64,000 nucleotides of DNA from Holdemania sp. Marseille-P2844 (lineage in GTDB: Bacteria; Bacillota_I; Bacilli_A; Erysipelotrichales; Erysipelotrichaceae), in NCBI RefSeq assembly GCF_900120005.1, contig NZ_LT635454.1, positions 526,759 through 590,758 on the forward strand. The letters run 5' to 3'. Each line of letters starts with the position of its first letter. The first letter of the stretch is position 1. Under the pieces are notes generated by a model. It saw only the letters and a list, made by a program, of their open reading frames with translations, was not told where the DNA came from and did no database searches. Both the position numbers and the translations under genes were made by a program. This document shows, piece by piece, positions 27,818-35,794 of this stretch.

Positions 27818-27981
27818 GTCTGTTCACCTCATGAAATTATTATAAAAAACAATCATGAATTTCGTGTGAAATATGTCATAAAAATGTAATAATTTCGAAA
27901 TAAATGTTAAAAAAGAAATTGGCTATCCGCAGCCTGAGAAAAGACTGGGATAAACCAATTTCATATTTCATACGGGTAATT

Positions 27982-28728
27982 TTAATCTTCAACGGTTTCT
28001 GCCGCTGGCGTCGCTTTACGAATCACGATCTGATCGTTCAGATACAACTGAATCAAGGCGAGCGCTTCCTGACAGACACCTTCATCCTCAAACATCACAT
28101 GATGACCATTTTCAATGATAAACATCTGTTTCTGCGTTGCCGGCATCCGTGAAAACGCGATTTTGGAACTCTGCGGGGAGACAATCCCATCTTGAGAACC
28201 ATGAATTAACAACACCGGGCAGGTGAGCCGTGAAGCATAAGGCCGGAATTGAACGACCACGTCGATCAGCGTCTGAAAGAAATTCGCAGGCAGGCCGTTG
28301 AAGTTGGCGATCTCCTGCGGCGAATCCAGATGCGTGAAATGCGTGATCAGCGACGCCAGAATATTTCCGGTATTTTTCAGATTGATCAGATCGAAGGCTG
28401 GCGCGACCAGAATCAGCTTTTCCACCGGAAGCATCGAGGCGATCCAGCTGGCGATCACGCCGCCCATCGAAAATCCGCCCAGGATGACCTGACGTTGTTT
28501 TAACAGTTCCTTCTCAACGACGTGCAGCGCCCGGTTGGCCCACAGGATTCCGTTGGAATCCCTGGGATCTTCGGGATCGAAAAGCTCGGGCATGAGAATA
28601 TCGTAATCATGTTCAAACGCTTTTTGAAACGCCTCCAGCTCGCCTGTCCGTTTTCTTCCAAAGCCATGCAGGAAGATGATGACCGGCCGTTTGGCGCGCG
28701 TTCCTTTCAGCTGTTTTTCAAGAATCAT
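27982..28728 (-). CDS. alpha/beta hydrolase
   Basis: 248 residues. FLHGFGRKRTG forms the oxyanion strand, GGFSMGG the nucleophile elbow (Ser87), HGSQDGIVSP the acid-containing loop, and ENGHHVMFED the catalytic His near the C-terminus. Resembles carboxylesterases/acyl hydrolases related to dienelactone hydrolase and feruloyl esterase. No signal peptide, so cytoplasmic. GGAGGAAAC precedes the ATG. Substrate unknown. An extended -10 promoter lies upstream and is divergent from the flavoprotein gene. Confidence 0.85.
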   Translation of the reverse strand: MILEKQLKGTRAKRPVIIFLHGFGRKRTGELEAFQKAFEHDYDILMPELFDPEDPRDSNGILWANRALHVVEKELLKQRQVILGGFSMGGVIASWIASMLPVEKLILVAPAFDLINLKNTGNILASLITHFTHLDSPQEIANFNGLPANFFQTLIDVVVQFRPYASRLTCPVLLIHGSQDGIVSPQSSKIAFSRMPATQKQMFIIENGHHVMFEDEGVCQEALALIQLYLNDQIVIRKATPAAETVED

Positions 28729-28751
28729 TTTGTTTCCTCCAATTTTGTCCT

Positions 28752-28760
28752 ATTATATCA
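28752..28760 (-). promoter_or_regulatory. extended -10 promoter for the hydrolase gene
   Basis: On the minus strand the 9 bases read TGATATAAT, a perfect TGnTATAAT extended -10, about 25 bp from the start codon. No good -35. Confidence 0.6.
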
Positions 28761-28768
28761 TACAAACA

Positions 28769-28797
28769 TTGGGAATCCCTCTTTTTTGTGCTAAAAT
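28769..28797 (+). promoter_or_regulatory. sigma-A-type promoter for the flavoprotein gene
   Basis: TTGGGA at 28769-28774, 17-bp spacer, TAAAAT at 28792-28797 with an upstream TG (extended -10). Divergent from the hydrolase promoter. Confidence 0.65.
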
Positions 28798-28839
28798 GAA
28801 GGTCGGGAAAAGGTCTTAACAGAAAGGCAGGAATGAGGG

Positions 28840-30222
28840 TTGAATTGTAACAACAAGTATGATGTCGTCATCATCGGCGGCGGCATCGGCGGACTGATGT
28901 GCGCTTATCGCATTGCCGAGCGGGATCCAAAGGCGTCGGTTTTGCTTCTGGAGCGAGGATTGGATTTAGAGCATCGCCAGTGTCCGATCATTTCAGGAAA
29001 GGCGGATAAATGCCTGAAATGCGAGCCTTGCGCCGTAATGGAAGGCATCGCCGGGGCCGGCGCGTTTTCCGATGGCAAGTATATCATTTCAACGGAATAC
29101 GGCGGATGGCTGCCGGATTTCATGGAACCGGCCAAGGTCATGGATTATATCGAACAGGCGGATCAGGTGCTGATGCGCTTTGGGGCGCAGAAGGAACGAT
29201 TTGTGCCGAACGATGAATTAAAGCAGCTTTGCCTGCGCTACGATCTGCACATGCAGCAGGCGCAGCTGAAGCATTTGGGAACGGACGCCAACCTGAAGAC
29301 GATGCAGCGCTTAGTCGACGATCTGAAGCAGCGCGTTCAGATTGAAACGCTGTGCACCGTCACGGATGTCAACAAGGAAACCCACGAGGTCTTCTTTACC
29401 CACCGCGGCAAGCAATACAGCGTCGTCGGCGATAAAGTGGTCTTTGCGGTTGGCCGGGCGGGCAGCCGGGTTTTCCTGGACTGGTGCAAGCGCAACGGCG
29501 TGGCCTGCGCGAACAATCAGGTCGATATCGGCGTGCGCGTCGAATTGCCGGCGATGGTGTGGGAACACTTCTCCAGGAAAATTTATGAGCCGAAGATCCT
29601 GTACCGCTCGAAAGCATATGGCGATACGACGCGGATGTTCTGCTTCAATGAGCGTGGCTTGGTCGTTACGGAGAATACCGACGGCGTGCTGACGGTCAAC
29701 GGCCATGCATACAAGGAGCTCGACCGCAAGACGGACAATTCCAACTTCGCTCTGCTCTGCACGATCCGGTTTACCGAACCGTTTAATGATCCGATTGATT
29801 ATGCCCGCTACGTCGCCTCACTGGCGAATAAGATTTCCGGCGGCAGCGTGCTCGTGCAGCGCTTGGGCGATCTGGAAAGCGGCCGGCGTACGGATGAGAA
29901 ACGCTTGAAGCAGTCGACGGTCAGACCGACGCTGAACGCCGTGCCGGGCGATCTGAGCCTGTGCATGCCGAAGCGCCAGCTTGACAACATCATTGAAACG
30001 CTGCACGCGCTCGATAAAGTTGCACCGGGTACCGCAAACTATGATACGCTGCTGTACGGCGTGGAATGCAAGTATTACTCCGCCCGTCCGGACTGCGTTG
30101 ACTTTGAGATCAAAGACTGTCCGGGAATTTACGCTTTAGGCGACGGCGCAGGCTTTACCCGCTCGCTGTCCCAGGCGGCGGCCAACGGGCTGATCATCGG
30201 CGAAATTTTGACTAAAAAATAA
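28840..30222 (+). CDS. FAD-dependent oxidoreductase (COG2509-like)
   Basis: 460 residues. DVVIIGGGIGGLMCAYRIAE is the FAD-binding Rossmann motif; CPIISGKADKCLKCEPC is a cysteine-rich stretch early in the protein; VFAVGRAGSRVF and the C-terminal GIYALGDGAGFTRSLSQAAA complete the flavin site. This layout is that of the NAD(FAD)-utilising dehydrogenase group, uncharacterised flavoproteins common in anaerobes. Start taken as TTG 28840 with AGGCAGGA (28826-28833) upstream; the nearby ATG 28834 is out of frame and stops at once. The four cysteines (CxxCxxC and an earlier Cys) may bind a metal or form disulfides. Reaction unknown. Confidence 0.8.
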   Translation: MNCNNKYDVVIIGGGIGGLMCAYRIAERDPKASVLLLERGLDLEHRQCPIISGKADKCLKCEPCAVMEGIAGAGAFSDGKYIISTEYGGWLPDFMEPAKVMDYIEQADQVLMRFGAQKERFVPNDELKQLCLRYDLHMQQAQLKHLGTDANLKTMQRLVDDLKQRVQIETLCTVTDVNKETHEVFFTHRGKQYSVVGDKVVFAVGRAGSRVFLDWCKRNGVACANNQVDIGVRVELPAMVWEHFSRKIYEPKILYRSKAYGDTTRMFCFNERGLVVTENTDGVLTVNGHAYKELDRKTDNSNFALLCTIRFTEPFNDPIDYARYVASLANKISGGSVLVQRLGDLESGRRTDEKRLKQSTVRPTLNAVPGDLSLCMPKRQLDNIIETLHALDKVAPGTANYDTLLYGVECKYYSARPDCVDFEIKDCPGIYALGDGAGFTRSLSQAAANGLIIGEILTKK

Positions 30223-30232
30223 ATCAATTCCA

Positions 30233-30261
30233 TTGCCGAAGGCCCATAAATTGACTATAAT
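30233..30261 (+). promoter_or_regulatory. sigma-A-type promoter for PduL-like gene
   Basis: TTGCCG at 30233-30238, 17-bp spacer, TATAAT at 30256-30261, 28 bp before ATG 30290. Confidence 0.75.
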
Positions 30262-30289
30262 GAACATGAAAGAAAGAGGGAGTAAAATT

Positions 30290-30865
30290 ATGTCAGAAGA
30301 AAAAGTATTAGTTGAAGTTTCCGCACGGCACATCCACCTGACCGATGCCGACGTTGAAGCTTTGTTCGGTCCAGGATACAAATTAACGGTCAAGAAAGAG
30401 CTGTCTCAGCCAGGTCAGTTCGCTTCCAATGAGAAGGTAACGATCAAGGGTGAGCGCGGCGAAATGAAGCTGTCCGTTCTGGGACCAACCCGTCCTGAAA
30501 CGCAGGTTGAGCTGTCGTTGACGGATGCGCGCACGGTCGGTGTGAAAGCGATGATCCGCGAATCCGGCGATATCGAAGGCACACAGGGCATCACGATCAT
30601 CGGTCCGGCCGGCTCGATCGAGGTTTCCAAAGGCGTGATCGCGGCGAAGCGGCATATCCACATGACTCCGGCCGATGCTGAAAAGTACGGCGTAACCAAC
30701 GGTCAGATCGTTTCCGTTAAGATTGATACCGACGGCCGCAGCCTGACCTTCGGCGATACGGTTGTCCGCGTTTCTGAAAAGTACGCGCTGGCGATGCATA
30801 TTGATACCGACGAAGCCAATGCAGCGGCGATTTCCGGTTCCGCCATGGGCGAAATCATCAAATAA
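30290..30865 (+). CDS. pduL: PduL-type phosphate acyltransferase
   Basis: 191 residues. Phosphotransacylase that interconverts acyl-CoA and acyl-phosphate (acetyl or propanoyl). The duplicated PduL fold carries the zinc-binding motifs VSARHIHLTDADV near the N-terminus and AAKRHIHMTPADAEKYG in the second half; AMHIDTDEANAA ends the protein. I start at ATG 30290, which begins the conserved VLVEVSARH region after a few residues, with GAGGGAG upstream; a longer frame to 30233 would overlap the promoter. There is no N-terminal encapsulation helix and no microcompartment gene nearby, so this is likely a housekeeping Pta substitute for acetate formation. Single-gene unit with promoter and terminator. 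Confidence 0.9.
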   Translation: MSEEKVLVEVSARHIHLTDADVEALFGPGYKLTVKKELSQPGQFASNEKVTIKGERGEMKLSVLGPTRPETQVELSLTDARTVGVKAMIRESGDIEGTQGITIIGPAGSIEVSKGVIAAKRHIHMTPADAEKYGVTNGQIVSVKIDTDGRSLTFGDTVVRVSEKYALAMHIDTDEANAAAISGSAMGEIIK

Positions 30866-30895
30866 GGCATCAGGATTTCAATTTTGTCTATCCCT

Positions 30896-30923
30896 TGAAA
30901 AAGCGGCGAGTCCGCTTTTTTTT
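30896..30923 (+). terminator. intrinsic terminator after pduL
   Basis: AAAAAGCGG/CCGCTTTTT stem (30898-30906 with 30912-30920), 5-nt loop CGAGT, then further Ts. Confidence 0.9.
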
Positions 30924-31033
30924 GTGTGATTGGATGTTTGTCTGATCCTGAGCTTGCGCGTTCCCTCCGCAGCAGCGCCGCCTGCTCTGCCAAACAAGGT
31001 TCTGCACAGACAATTCCCATAAAGTGCGGCGAA

Positions 31034-31065
31034 GCAAAAAAAGAAAACCGGGATTTCCGGTTTTC
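31034..31065 (-). terminator. intrinsic terminator for the minus-strand pair
   Basis: 9-bp stem GAAAACCGG/CCGGTTTTC (31043-31051 with 31057-31065), 5-nt loop; on the minus strand it runs into a T-rich tract. About 40 bp after the stop at 31105. Confidence 0.8.
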
Positions 31066-31104
31066 CATGAGGAGGATTGTTTTACTGGGATGGTTGAGCT
31101 TTGC

Positions 31105-32460
31105 TTATTCCGTCTCCATCTCCGTCTCTGTCTCTGTCTCTGTTTCCGGCTGGCTTTGATTGGCGATCACTAGATTGCTGCAAAGCCATTTGCCGCTGAC
31201 GTTTAAGAACGTCATCTGATACGTGTTGGAATAAGTCTGTGACTTCTCGCCTTCAATCGTGACGACGTAGTCGAATGAGATCGTGCCGGTGAAACCGACG
31301 TCCTCGCCATAGCTGATCAGATCGCTGATATGCATGTTATCGAAACGATACGAATCATGGGTGGAGAAGTACCGGTTGACAAAGCTGGAGATCGCTTTGT
31401 AATAATCTGTGCGGCGGTATAAATACTGCTGCAGATCAGAGAAGCGGGTGTCCTCGGAAATGTACTTCGCATAGGTCATCGCGGTGTCGCGGATGCGTGT
31501 CCGCATAATCTCTTCCATCGCTCCGCCCGGTTTTTCGGCGATATAGAAGCGATCCTGCAGCGCGTCCTTGACGACGCTGTATTTTGTATCGTCCTGAGTC
31601 GTAACGGCCGGGACGGTGACCAGATTGTCGATGTGATAACGGGTAACCAGCGGCGCCTGATTCAGATCGAATAAATTGGAATAGGCGTCGGAGCTGACGT
31701 TGCGCTCACTGATGTAATGCTCATTCAGCCGGATTCCGTTGACATAAACCTGCGCATCGCCGAAGACCTCGATGTAGAAATTGCGCGCGTCGATGACCGT
31801 CCGCACATTCCATTGCCGGGCCTCTTCATTGTAGATCAGCTCCAGCGTCGAGATTTTCTGCTTGTCGACGATCATGTCGTAATAGAGGAAGGTATCATTG
31901 GAGTAAGCCTTTTTGGAGAATACCGCCTTTTTCAGATTGACGTCCTCATAGATCGACTTCAGATACTCGATATAGGGCTCTTTCTCATTGAACTGCGTGA
32001 AGATCACGGTTGAGTTTTCATAAATCTTATCATAGTTGTTTGCCTGAAGCAGGTGAACGTAAGCGCTCATCGCGCCGTTGGGCGTACTTTTTTCGTAGTT
32101 TTCCAATACCTTCCACGTCAGAAACATGATCGCGCTGCCCAGAATCATCAAGGCTAAAAACAGTTTGAGCAGAAAGTAGAGGAACTGCTGGTTTGAAGAA
32201 TTGATCTTCCTGCGCTCACGCTCGGAAGCTTCGCGAATCCGCTCGACCGATAAATGCCACAGATCGGTGGTTTCCTGTTTCCCGCCGATATGGCCTTCGG
32301 GACTGTGATGCAGGACGGTTTCGGTTTTCTTCTTTTTTTTCTTAACCGGCTGATCGGCCGCTTTAGCCGGTTTTGCCGGCCGCTTGGCGGTCGGGCTGCC
32401 TGCGGGTCTTGTCTTTTTCGGCGCGGCCGCGGGTTTTTTTTGTTCGTCGTTGTTGCTCAT
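31105..32460 (-). CDS. single-span membrane protein of unknown function with basic tail
   Basis: 451 residues. Residues 1-~85 are cytoplasmic, Pro/Ala/Lys-rich with a run of six Lys; one membrane segment at 93-118; the rest is external and rich in Tyr, Asp and Asn with no cysteines seen. A short Glu-Thr repeat (TETETETEMETE) forms the C-terminus, encoded by a hexanucleotide-type repeat. The gene lies 12 bp after the phosphodiester glycosidase gene and they surely form one transcript. Basic tail plus single span plus external domain is seen in several cell-wall-associated proteins of this group (compare 7962), which suggests a role in envelope assembly, but I do not recognise the family. GGAGGGCC precedes the ATG. 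Confidence 0.8.
   Translation of the reverse strand: MSNNDEQKKPAAAPKKTRPAGSPTAKRPAKPAKAADQPVKKKKKKTETVLHHSPEGHIGGKQETTDLWHLSVERIREASERERRKINSSNQQFLYFLLKLFLALMILGSAIMFLTWKVLENYEKSTPNGAMSAYVHLLQANNYDKIYENSTVIFTQFNEKEPYIEYLKSIYEDVNLKKAVFSKKAYSNDTFLYYDMIVDKQKISTLELIYNEEARQWNVRTVIDARNFYIEVFGDAQVYVNGIRLNEHYISERNVSSDAYSNLFDLNQAPLVTRYHIDNLVTVPAVTTQDDTKYSVVKDALQDRFYIAEKPGGAMEEIMRTRIRDTAMTYAKYISEDTRFSDLQQYLYRRTDYYKAISSFVNRYFSTHDSYRFDNMHISDLISYGEDVGFTGTISFDYVVTIEGEKSQTYSNTYQMTFLNVSGKWLCSNLVIANQSQPETETETETEMETE
31106..31147. repeat. simple hexanucleotide-type repeat at gene end
   Basis: Repeated (C/T)TCCGTCTC / TCTGTC units encode the Glu-Thr tail of the protein at 31105. In-frame unit gain or loss would change only tail length. 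Confidence 0.6.
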
Positions 32461-32472
32461 GAGGCCCTCCTG

Positions 32473-33477
32473 TTATTTCACGATAAAGGCGGTCGGCACT
32501 TTGCGGTCGCCGTTCATGGAAACCACGTTGTTGATAATCTGACCGTCGTAGACCATGACGGACGAAGAACCGCCGTCCAGGTTCGCCGCATTCATTGCGC
32601 CGTATTGGGTCATGATGTCGATGCAGTCGGAATAGGAAGCGCCCAGACTGGTCGTCTGCCGTCCGTCGATGACTAACAACAGCACCGCGCCGTCTTCCCG
32701 CTGGCCGATGACAGTGCGCGGATTCACGCCGCCGCCGGTGCCGGTAACTTCAACCGGAACATAGTTGACGATGAAGATCGGTTTAAAAGTAACGGCGTCG
32801 CGCAGGCCGTATTCCAGCGCCTGCCGCCCTGTCATGTTGCCCACGATCAGTTTGTTCTGTTCATTGAAGCCGATGACCGAATTGTAATCATCCAGACTGC
32901 CGCTGACCAGCTCGCCGTCCTGAATGACGATGCCGTAAGGAATTCCGCCGGTTCCCTGACCGTTGGGATCGTCGAAGCCTCCGGCGTTGATGCCGGCGAT
33001 CGCGTCGTTCGCCTTGACGTATTCCTCCACGAAGTACCCCTCGTTGCCATTGCCCAGGTCGGAATTGACCGCCAGATGGATTCGCGAAGGATCGTAGACG
33101 ATCATCAGCTTCCCCTCATAGGTCGGACCCTTGATATCAATAATTTCAATTTTATCTTTCTTGCTTTCGTCAATCACGAAATCCGTTTCCGAATCGGTGA
33201 TTTCATCCGTGTCGCTGACGGAGTTGCGGTTCATGATCGTTTCCATTTCCTCTTCCGAGAAAAACAGCCGGGCGATACTCTTTAACGTCCGGGTTTCCAT
33301 CATCGTGCTCGTCAGCAGGTTGCTGACGGTGACTGACGGCCCTTTCAGCACGATCATAGCCGAGCCGTAAACCGTGATCATGCCGGCCAGGACAAAAACA
33401 CCGGCGATCATATATGTTTTCTGTAAAATCGTAAAGGGTTTGATTTTCCGCGTGCGGTTTCGCTTTCGCTTTGCCAC
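32473..33477 (-). CDS. phosphodiester glycosidase (NAGPA-like) family protein
   Basis: 334 residues. One N-terminal membrane segment (about 18-42) and an external domain. The C-terminal ~220 residues match the family named for the enzyme that uncovers mannose-6-phosphate in animals; bacterial members cleave or modify phosphodiester-linked sugars or are found beside exopolysaccharide genes. Visible motifs: GINAGGFDDPNGQGTGGIPYG, NPRTVIGQREDGAVLLLVID followed by GRQTTSLGAS, and NLDGGSSSVMVYDG. A role in teichoic-acid or polysaccharide metabolism is likely but unproven. First gene of the minus-strand pair with 31105. Confidence 0.85.
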   Translation of the reverse strand: MAKRKRNRTRKIKPFTILQKTYMIAGVFVLAGMITVYGSAMIVLKGPSVTVSNLLTSTMMETRTLKSIARLFFSEEEMETIMNRNSVSDTDEITDSETDFVIDESKKDKIEIIDIKGPTYEGKLMIVYDPSRIHLAVNSDLGNGNEGYFVEEYVKANDAIAGINAGGFDDPNGQGTGGIPYGIVIQDGELVSGSLDDYNSVIGFNEQNKLIVGNMTGRQALEYGLRDAVTFKPIFIVNYVPVEVTGTGGGVNPRTVIGQREDGAVLLLVIDGRQTTSLGASYSDCIDIMTQYGAMNAANLDGGSSSVMVYDGQIINNVVSMNGDRKVPTAFIVK

Positions 33478-33576
33478 CCAATCCCACCTTTCTATCTGTT
33501 GGAACTTTTAGATTAATTGATCCGGCGAAAGTTTACATTCCGGCTCAGATCAGGCTTTTTAACAGATTCGTGTATC

Positions 33577-33605
33577 ATTATAGTATAAAAGAGAGAAATT
33601 GTCAT
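33577..33605 (-). promoter_or_regulatory. sigma-A-type promoter for glycosidase operon
   Basis: Minus strand: ATGACA (33600-33605), 17-bp spacer, TATAAT (33577-33582), about 100 bp before the start codon at 33477. Confidence 0.65.
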
Positions 33606-33648
33606 AGGAAAAAGCTTTCATTCCGCGAACACTTTTGTAAGGATCGGG

Positions 33649-34656
33649 CTATTTCAGAAACGGCAGCCATTTGCGGATGATCGCCGTCATGATCATCGTC
33701 AAGGGGAAAACAAAGCAAAACCGCACCGCGCCGTTGGTTAAATACAAGGAACCCAGCAAGATTTCGCCCAGCTCCAGAAACATCGCATGACAAAAATAAA
33801 TGACGGTGCTCGACTCGCGCAAAGCTTTGAAGTTCAGTTTCCAGTTCAGTGGGATCCGTAATAATCCCGCGAACCAGTATAACGTAAACGGCACTGTCAT
33901 GAAATACATGTTGTAATCCAGCGCCCAGTGAAAATGCCGCACGGTAAACGCCTCGATCACCAGCAGCCCAAACGCCGCGGCCGCCTTGGCAAACGGATGG
34001 CGGATCGCTTCTACCCGGTTCTGATCAGCCAGCGCCATGCCCAGCGCGACAAACAGCACACCGAAGAACAGGCCGTTGCGGGTCGTGAACATCAACAGAA
34101 AGTACGTGTTGACTGACTGCAGCAGGATTTCATTAGTGATCAGTCCGTGGTAGGTTTCGATCAAACCGAATAAAAACAACACGCCGCCGGTGATCAATAA
34201 AGCCTTCATTGAAAATTTTTTTAAAAACAGATGACAGAACACCATCGCGAAGATCAGCGCCGACATATACCACAGATGAAAGTAGGTGCCGATGTTGAAC
34301 AGCGCGATCGGCAAGGCCGCCAGCCACAGCGCGCCGCTGATTTCCATCATGGTGCCCAGCTTGTGCATGCCGAAGGGGATGTAAATCACACTCCAGATCA
34401 GATACAGCTTGACTAACCGCTTGATATAGCTGCGGAAGTAATTCTCATCCTTGTGGCAGCGGCCGATCTGCATGAAATATCCGGCCGAAATAAAGAAAAA
34501 CGGAATGACGATTCTTCCTAATATATTGCTTGTCACAAAGCCGAGATCCGGCCAGACTTCATAGAAGGGATAAGTGTGAACGACGATGACGAGGAAAGCA
34601 CAGATAAATTTCATCATGTCGACGGCAGGATACTGACGGGTTTTGGCAGAGGTCAT
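33649..34656 (-). CDS. acyltransferase 3 family membrane protein
   Basis: 335 residues with about ten membrane segments. The N-terminus (YPAVDMMKFICAFLVIVVHT) carries the conserved His of family 3 acyltransferases, followed by GRIVIPFFFISAGYFMQIG. These enzymes move acetyl or other acyl groups onto sugars of surface polysaccharides or peptidoglycan. The locus at 1-26180 offers plausible acceptors, but there is no direct link. Single gene, no clear terminator seen. AGGAGCG precedes the ATG. Confidence 0.88.
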   Translation of the reverse strand: MTSAKTRQYPAVDMMKFICAFLVIVVHTYPFYEVWPDLGFVTSNILGRIVIPFFFISAGYFMQIGRCHKDENYFRSYIKRLVKLYLIWSVIYIPFGMHKLGTMMEISGALWLAALPIALFNIGTYFHLWYMSALIFAMVFCHLFLKKFSMKALLITGGVLFLFGLIETYHGLITNEILLQSVNTYFLLMFTTRNGLFFGVLFVALGMALADQNRVEAIRHPFAKAAAAFGLLVIEAFTVRHFHWALDYNMYFMTVPFTLYWFAGLLRIPLNWKLNFKALRESSTVIYFCHAMFLELGEILLGSLYLTNGAVRFCFVFPLTMIMTAIIRKWLPFLK

Positions 34657-34775
34657 GGTATCGCTCCTTTAATCTACTCTGTTTTCATTAGGATACCACA
34701 TTTAGGAAACCGGTGGGAATAAAACCTTCAGCTCTGAAAGAAAGATGAAAGAATTAAAGCCGGAAAGCGTCTGAA

Positions 34776-34804
34776 TTGACTTTCTGCGCCGCTTTCTTTA
34801 CAAT
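34776..34804 (+). promoter_or_regulatory. sigma-A-type promoter for ZIP gene
   Basis: TTGACT at 34776-34781, 17-bp spacer, TACAAT at 34799-34804; 47 bp before ATG 34852. Confidence 0.8.
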
Positions 34805-34851
34805 GAATTCATAAAGTTAAATAAATCTAACAAACTCAAGGAGGAGTGAAG

Positions 34852-35640
34852 ATGAATGCAATAGCTTATGCGGCCCTGGGCACCGGATTTACGTTTCTTC
34901 TGACTTCGGCCGGCGCGGCGGTCGTCTTCTTTTTCAAAAATCAGGTAGGCGGGAATATCCAGAAGGGATTTCTTGGCTTCGCGGCGGGCGTGATGGTCGC
35001 GGCTTCGGTGTGGTCGCTTTTAATCCCGGCGATCAGCGAGGCGGAGGCGATGGGCTTGATCGGCTGGGTTCCGGCGGCGATCGGCTTTGTCGCAGGCGGC
35101 GTGTTCCTGTATGCTCTGGATCATCTGCTTCCGCATCTGCATCTGGAAGAGAAACAGCCGGAAGGGCTGAGCAGCAGCTGGAAGAAGACGACGTTGCTGG
35201 TTTCCGCGGTGACGCTGCACAACATCCCCGAAGGCATGGCCGTCGGTCTGGCGTTCGCGATGGCGGCCCAGCATCAGGATCCGGCGATGATGTCGGCGGC
35301 GATGGCGCTGGCGATCGGCATCGGGATTCAGAATTTTCCCGAGGGCGCGGCGATTTCGCTGCCGCTGCGGCAGGAAGGCTTCAGCCGTTTTAAAGCATTT
35401 CTGTACGGGAGCTTGTCGGGGATTGTCGAACCGATCTTCGGGATTTTGACAGTGCTGGCAGCTTCGCAGATCGCCGGATTGATGCCGTGGCTGCTTTCGT
35501 TTGCGGCTGGGGCGATGATCTTTGTCGTCGTCGAGGAACTGGTTCCTGAAGCCCACCTGAGCGAGCATACTCATATTGGCACGCTCGGCTTCATGCTTGG
35601 CTTTCTGATCATGATGATTCTCGACGTCGCGCTGGGCTGA
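34852..35640 (+). CDS. ZIP family metal transporter
   Basis: 262 residues, about eight membrane segments. The two metal-site helices are clear: TLHNIPEGMAVGLAFA and QNFPEGAAISLPL, which bind zinc or other divalent cations in the transport path. A short His-bearing loop (DHLLPHLHLEEKQ) lies between segments 3 and 4, as in other ZIPs. ATG 34852 is chosen over GTG 34846 since AAGGAGG (34838-34844) is 7 bp away. Imports Zn, Mn or Fe into the cytoplasm; the metal is not predictable. Its own promoter and a terminator 60 bp later mark a single-gene unit. Confidence 0.93.
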   Translation: MNAIAYAALGTGFTFLLTSAGAAVVFFFKNQVGGNIQKGFLGFAAGVMVAASVWSLLIPAISEAEAMGLIGWVPAAIGFVAGGVFLYALDHLLPHLHLEEKQPEGLSSSWKKTTLLVSAVTLHNIPEGMAVGLAFAMAAQHQDPAMMSAAMALAIGIGIQNFPEGAAISLPLRQEGFSRFKAFLYGSLSGIVEPIFGILTVLAASQIAGLMPWLLSFAAGAMIFVVVEELVPEAHLSEHTHIGTLGFMLGFLIMMILDVALG

Positions 35641-35702
35641 GCGAAGAAATAAAGAATGCTCGACAAGGCAGGAACGCTGACTTTTTCATTGCAGAAATAA
35701 CC

Positions 35703-35751
35703 GGCAGGACAACCCCGGCGGCTGATGATGCCGTCCGTCCTGTCTTTTCTT
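35703..35751 (+). terminator. intrinsic terminator after ZIP gene
   Basis: Two-part stem: GGCAGGAC/GTCCTGTC (35703-35710 with 35737-35744, one wobble) and an inner GGCGGC/GCCGTC, then TTTTCTTTTTT. A TATAAT at 35764-35769 follows and is probably the -10 for the next gene. Confidence 0.75.
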
Positions 35752-35794
35752 TTTTGTTTGCGGTATAATGGAAAAAAATAAGGAGTGAAAAGAT

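Noticed and set aside
30290-30865. Bacterial microcompartment locus
   Set aside because: Only PduL is present; no shell protein, aldehyde dehydrogenase or encapsulation peptide.
30926-31159. 77-codon + strand ORF
   Set aside because: It covers the minus-strand terminator and the repeat end of the gene at 31105; no start signals.
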